Shown: in pieces, positions 60,661 through 64,000 of the stretch
Layout: every line of letters starts with the position of its first letter
Position numbering within the stretch: position 1 is the stretch's first letter
Assembly (NCBI GenBank): GCA_026874595.1
Contig: CM049318.1
Span: forward strand, 12,009,241 to 12,073,240
Length of the DNA: 64,000 bases
Origin: Sipunculus nudus
Lineage: Eukaryota > Annelida > Sipuncula > Golfingiida > Sipunculidae
Direction: 5' to 3'
Position numbers and translations under genes: made by a program
Notes under the pieces: generated by a model
What the model was told of the DNA's origin: nothing
The model's input: only the letters and a program-made list of their open reading frames with translations
Databases searched by the model: none

Positions 60661-63067
60661 ACTGTAAGCTTACTGTTCTATAAGGACTTAGACATTTTCC
60701 AAGGGAATATAAAAGCTGCAGAAACTTCTAAGTCCCAGCTCCATTATGGTTTTAAGAAAATGAATTATAATTGAATAATAAATACTGAAGAAGTATGTTA
60801 AAATGGGTATCAAAATAACCAGCTTCCTCAGAACTTTATGTATATTAGTAAAATAATACTATAAATAATTTTTTTTTTTCATCTGATTTATACATTAAGA
60901 GGTGTAAACTATAGTAATCAGTAAAATCATGCAGTAAAACATCATTTACTCAAAACACAATACAAAAAATAATTTGACTATATTTCACATTGGTTATAAT
61001 TTGTGCCCTTGATAATTATAAGAAAAAATAATTCTTTTGGAATGTAGTGTATATACAAACACTTCAGCATAATTGTAATTGATGACTACTTCATAAATAC
61101 AGAACAAAGGATACTGATGTAGTGTGCCACTGACCCATTATGGGAATACATAGGCATTAACCTAATATCATATTGGTTTTAGAAACAGCTCAACACCCAC
61201 ACATTCCAGCTGTAAAATATTGCCATTGAAAATAAACAGCATTGATAAAAGCATAGGTACTTAAAAAAATAAGTATCTGCATTCTTATTGTGACAATAAC
61301 CAGCATTCTAATCAGTAAATTTCACAAGTATATGTAACACCCCCCCCCTAGCAGACAAGTTTAATTGCTGTACAAGCACTCTCTACAATGGACCATTGAC
61401 CTTACTGTACCCTGCCCTGGAATAGTGGTGATGTCATATACTGTACATATACTGTACTGAATACTGTACAGGCTGTGCACAACAAAGGCATGCAGAGTCA
61501 GTTTACATCTGAATGATAACATCCGGTAACCGTTAAGAGAGTACACACTTTGAAGAGAAGTTCTTTGTCAAGCTGCTCAAGCAGAAGGGGAATGTATAGC
61601 TGAAAAATGTGTCATTGGTGAGTAATCTTGCATTATTTAAGTTATTTTTGCAAAGTAAACCAGTGATTGCATAAAGATGACTTCACCTATCTTGGTTTGC
61701 CCTGAAAAAACAGAATTTGTGTGATTCAAGATTACATTTCCTATTTGGTGGCCCATTTTTACAAAATAACACATTTTTGACAAAAAGCTGATGCTGTTGC
61801 CCCTATATAGTGACAATGTGCATGTTCAATGCACCAACAGGAAGTTAAGAACATATCCTTTTCAGTGATGCTATTTGCAGTTTGGTGTGGAAAAATCAAG
61901 AGTCAGCAGCAGGCCCAAAAGTTTACATATTGATGTAATTTCTTAATGTCCCCTACCTGTAAAGGGATGATCAGTTAACCTACATAAAGCTTAATCAGCA
62001 CACAAATGCTATGAGTACCACATACTACCATTTTATTTGTTGAACCTATGGCTATTGACCATGTTATTATTTAGCTGAACTCTGGGTCATGAAAAGAAAA
62101 AGCTGCTACAAGGCAAAGATGTTCCTTTTCACTTTCCAAATTGACTTGAATTTTGTGTCTTGCTAGAGTGCCCAAAAGTTATAATATGGTTAAAAATTGT
62201 TAATTATACAATGTTCATAATTTTTTCTTTCAGGCAAAGTAAACATTAAAAACTGTTGATCATTGCTGAATTTACAGCCACTGTCTCAATTTTGGTGAAT
62301 GCTTTATAAAATTGAAGAGAGGTTTGCTGTACTCAACCAAAACATTTCAACTAATCTAAAAAATTAATCAAATGTTTTTTACTATTGGAGTCTATCACAC
62401 AAAAACTCCTAAATTAAGCTTTAGTTTCATAATATGCCTTCTCCATGTCATTTACATATACTGTAAACACCATTTTATTAATAATTTGATACATAACACA
62501 CTATGTTTCATAACAATCCACAAACCATTCATAATCATATGTATGAATTTAATCTGAATTTGATATTAGAAGGTCAAGAACACCCTTATAAAGGTCATGA
62601 GCACTTTAACTTTAATGGGCTTGGTCCTCTGACTTTTTTTTTCATTTGAGGTTTCTTCTGACATATTCACTTTCATTACAAAAGAAAAAGCATAATAATT
62701 TGGGAATTTGTTTCACTAAGGATCAGATGATTTCATAAGATACTATTTTGATTCCCAAAGAGAAATCAAACCTGGTTCAATTTACAGGTTAATCAAAAGT
62801 GCATTTTTAGTCAACCTTGAATGATTTCTTTTTACATGTACATGTAGAAGTGCCATTTCACCATAAAAGATCAAGAAGTCATTTTGAACATTACTGAACA
62901 CCATTATATTATTGATGTACTGTTTTAGTAATATTATTGATGTGAGGCCCTTTTATAGTCCATTTGTCTACTTAAATGTCAAAATATGCAAGACTCCATG
63001 TTCTTAATTATTTATTTCCAACAACCTTTGTTTCTAAAATTTGTAATGGTTTCTTTACTTTTCTTAG
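60661..63067. other. AT-rich non-coding DNA, possibly intronic
   Basis: ATACTGTAC is repeated near 61437-61472. At 61568-61615 a segment open in one frame runs to a strong donor (ATTG/GTGAGT), but no good acceptor precedes it. If the exon-like segments downstream are real, this stretch could be intron. Confidence 0.4.
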
Positions 63068-63140
63068 AACCAGTATGAAGAAATGGTGCAGAAAGTAAAA
63101 GGAGAGCCCGTATATCTCCAGCCCTTGCAAGAATTGTCTG
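63068..63140 (+). CDS. Candidate internal exon of an unidentified gene
   Basis: A 73-nt segment is preceded by a pyrimidine-rich acceptor (TTTCTTTACTTTTCTTAG) and followed by a strong donor (CTG/GTAAGC). Only the first frame is open. It gives 24 residues beginning NQYEEMVQKVKG and continuing EPVYLQPLQELS, with one base left over. The codons read more like real coding sequence than the surrounding AT-rich DNA. I do not recognise the protein. Joining directly to 63591 or 63756 meets a stop within 6-8 codons, so either the protein ends soon after or an unseen exon restores frame. A 22-nt segment at 63188-63209, with an acceptor and a GTAAGT donor, is one possible intermediate. Confidence 0.4.
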
Positions 63141-63590
63141 GTAAGCATATTCAGTTAATCATATAAGGTAACATTTAAATCTTTTAGCAAATGGGAAATG
63201 TTATGAATTGTAAGTTTTTTTATCAAATAGCTGGAACTTACCATATTAGAAGTGCAAATTTGGTGGTTAACATTTATTGTGCATATGGGATATTAATATA
63301 TTATTATAAACTGTTTACATGTTAAAATTGTTTCAACTGAGTAACCTACTTTCTGAACCTATGAGCATCTTTAGGCCACAGTGTCTGTCCTGTGACCAGT
63401 ATATTTGATAATCTGTAATGTTTGTATATACTCTGTATAACTGGAAAACTCTTCCTGTGTTAGTAATTGAGAAGTCCAACTGTATTTACTTATAATCCTA
63501 AATGTTAATAAGGCATATTTCAGAACATTGAAAACCCCTATATAGAGAGCAGATGTACTTTCAGTGAAATAAATTCGTTTTCCTTTTTAG

Positions 63591-63614
63591 ACTTGTGTGT
63601 TGCCTCCAGATAAG
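63591..63614 (+). CDS. Candidate 24-nt microexon
   Basis: It lies between a good acceptor (TTTTCCTTTTTAG) and a donor-like GTAAAC. In its first frame it reads TCVLPPDK and would join in phase to the open segment at 63756-63830. Joined to the exon at 63068-63140 in that exon's phase, it gives a TAA stop after seven further codons. The arrangement is suggestive but unproven. Confidence 0.25.
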
Positions 63615-63755
63615 GTAAACTACTATAAATGTTAAGAAAAGCAATACTAAGCATCAATGTCAAAAGGTTATCTTTAAAATTATTTAATAAAATAATTAAT
63701 GTAAGCAATAATGACTATATATGTATACTTAGACTGGTAACATTTGTTTTTGCAG

Positions 63756-63830
63756 GTCAAACAGGAGGGGACTGAAAAGGATTTAGAGTGTGGCAAGGGT
63801 GTATATTTCCCTCCAGCCTTCATTCTCTAA
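63756..63830 (+). CDS. Candidate terminal exon of an unidentified gene
   Basis: A pyrimidine-rich acceptor (TTTGTTTTTGCAG) precedes 75 nt that are open in the first frame: 24 codons beginning VKQEGTEKDLEC, then a TAA stop. An AATAAA polyadenylation signal lies about 90 bp downstream. It fits the 3' end of a + strand gene whose upstream exons may include 63591-63614. The product is unknown. Confidence 0.33.
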   Translation, partial: VKQEGTEKDLECGKGVYFPPAFIL

Positions 63831-64000
63831 AACTAGTAAAAGGACAACACTCTCAAATCTGACTGAACCAGGGAGTTTTAAAAATCTTATGAAAATATTA
63901 TTTTCAGTTTACAAATGTGTAAATAAACATTAATTTTGGCTCTTGTATTTTCTTACTTTTATGTTTCATGTGTTTGCGTCCATATGACTGTGTGAAGTTG
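63831..64000 (+). other. Possible 3' untranslated region
   Basis: It follows the candidate terminal exon and contains the AATAAA signal described separately. A T-rich, GT-containing stretch follows the signal. Nothing else was recognised up to the window edge. Confidence 0.3.
63922..63927 (+). terminator. AATAAA polyadenylation signal candidate
   Basis: A canonical hexamer about 90 bp after the stop of the candidate terminal exon, followed within 30 bp by a TTTTGGCTCTTGTATTTTC stretch that could serve as the downstream GU/U-rich element. The hexamer is common by chance in AT-rich DNA, so its position next to the exon is the main support. Confidence 0.35.

Noticed and set aside
61568-61615. 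Possible exon ending at a GTGAGT donor
   Set aside because: No acceptable acceptor or start precedes the open segment, and its phase does not join the exon-like segment at 63068.

Overview
This window looks like animal nuclear DNA, probably from a mollusc or another lophotrochozoan. It is AT-rich and has very few long open reading frames. It shows no operons or bacterial-style gene packing, but many short mobile-element remnants, microsatellites and minisatellites. The lineage guess rests on repeat style: Helentron/'pearl'-like elements with tandem-repeat cores, a pogo-like MITE and a tRNA-derived SINE. It is an inference, not a species call. Almost no protein-coding sequence can be supported. 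The best candidates are short exon-like segments at 63.07-63.83 kb on the + strand, ending in a stop codon and an AATAAA signal, which suggests the 3' end of an unidentified gene. Most of the window is probably intergenic or intronic.

Layout. 1-5.9 kb is unique AT-rich DNA with one less AT-rich block (about 4.08-4.64 kb). 6.06-6.39 kb is a MITE with TTAA on both sides; a second copy lies at 34.97-35.28 kb. 7.9-11.85 kb holds two related Helentron-like elements in tandem with a shared upstream flank. Each has a 5' hairpin, a subterminal inverted repeat, a core of 280-bp dimeric repeats carrying the palindrome GGTGGCGCCACC, a CGG microsatellite and a 3' hairpin. A degraded third copy is at 41.5-42.8 kb. 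A family with different sequence but the same plan is at 29.19-29.87 kb, and possible further members start at 13.78 and 33.16 kb. 16.99-19.68 kb is a 56-bp minisatellite of about 48 units with a 448-bp (8-unit) higher-order repeat in its distal part. 20.89-21.45 kb is a tRNA-derived SINE on the minus strand.

Second half. 25.56-26.02 kb is a 19-bp minisatellite with a 76-bp higher-order repeat; it is open in all six frames. 28.38-29.08 kb is a less AT-rich block with CCAAT/ATTGG boxes, a GC box and a TATA-like site, so a possible promoter. 39.95-40.53 kb and 43.33-44.11 kb hold diverged local duplications. 44.19-44.84 kb is a 23-bp array, and 54.01-54.89 kb is a 21-bp array of 42 units. 45.77-45.95 kb is a pogo-like MITE. 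60.36-60.66 kb is a TATATG/TTATAAGGG-rich tract with a perfect 26-bp palindrome.

No pathway or multi-gene system is visible. The strongest biological story is the repeat landscape: Helentron-like families with unrelated sequences that keep the same terminal architecture, plus four independent minisatellites that make up roughly 7% of the window.
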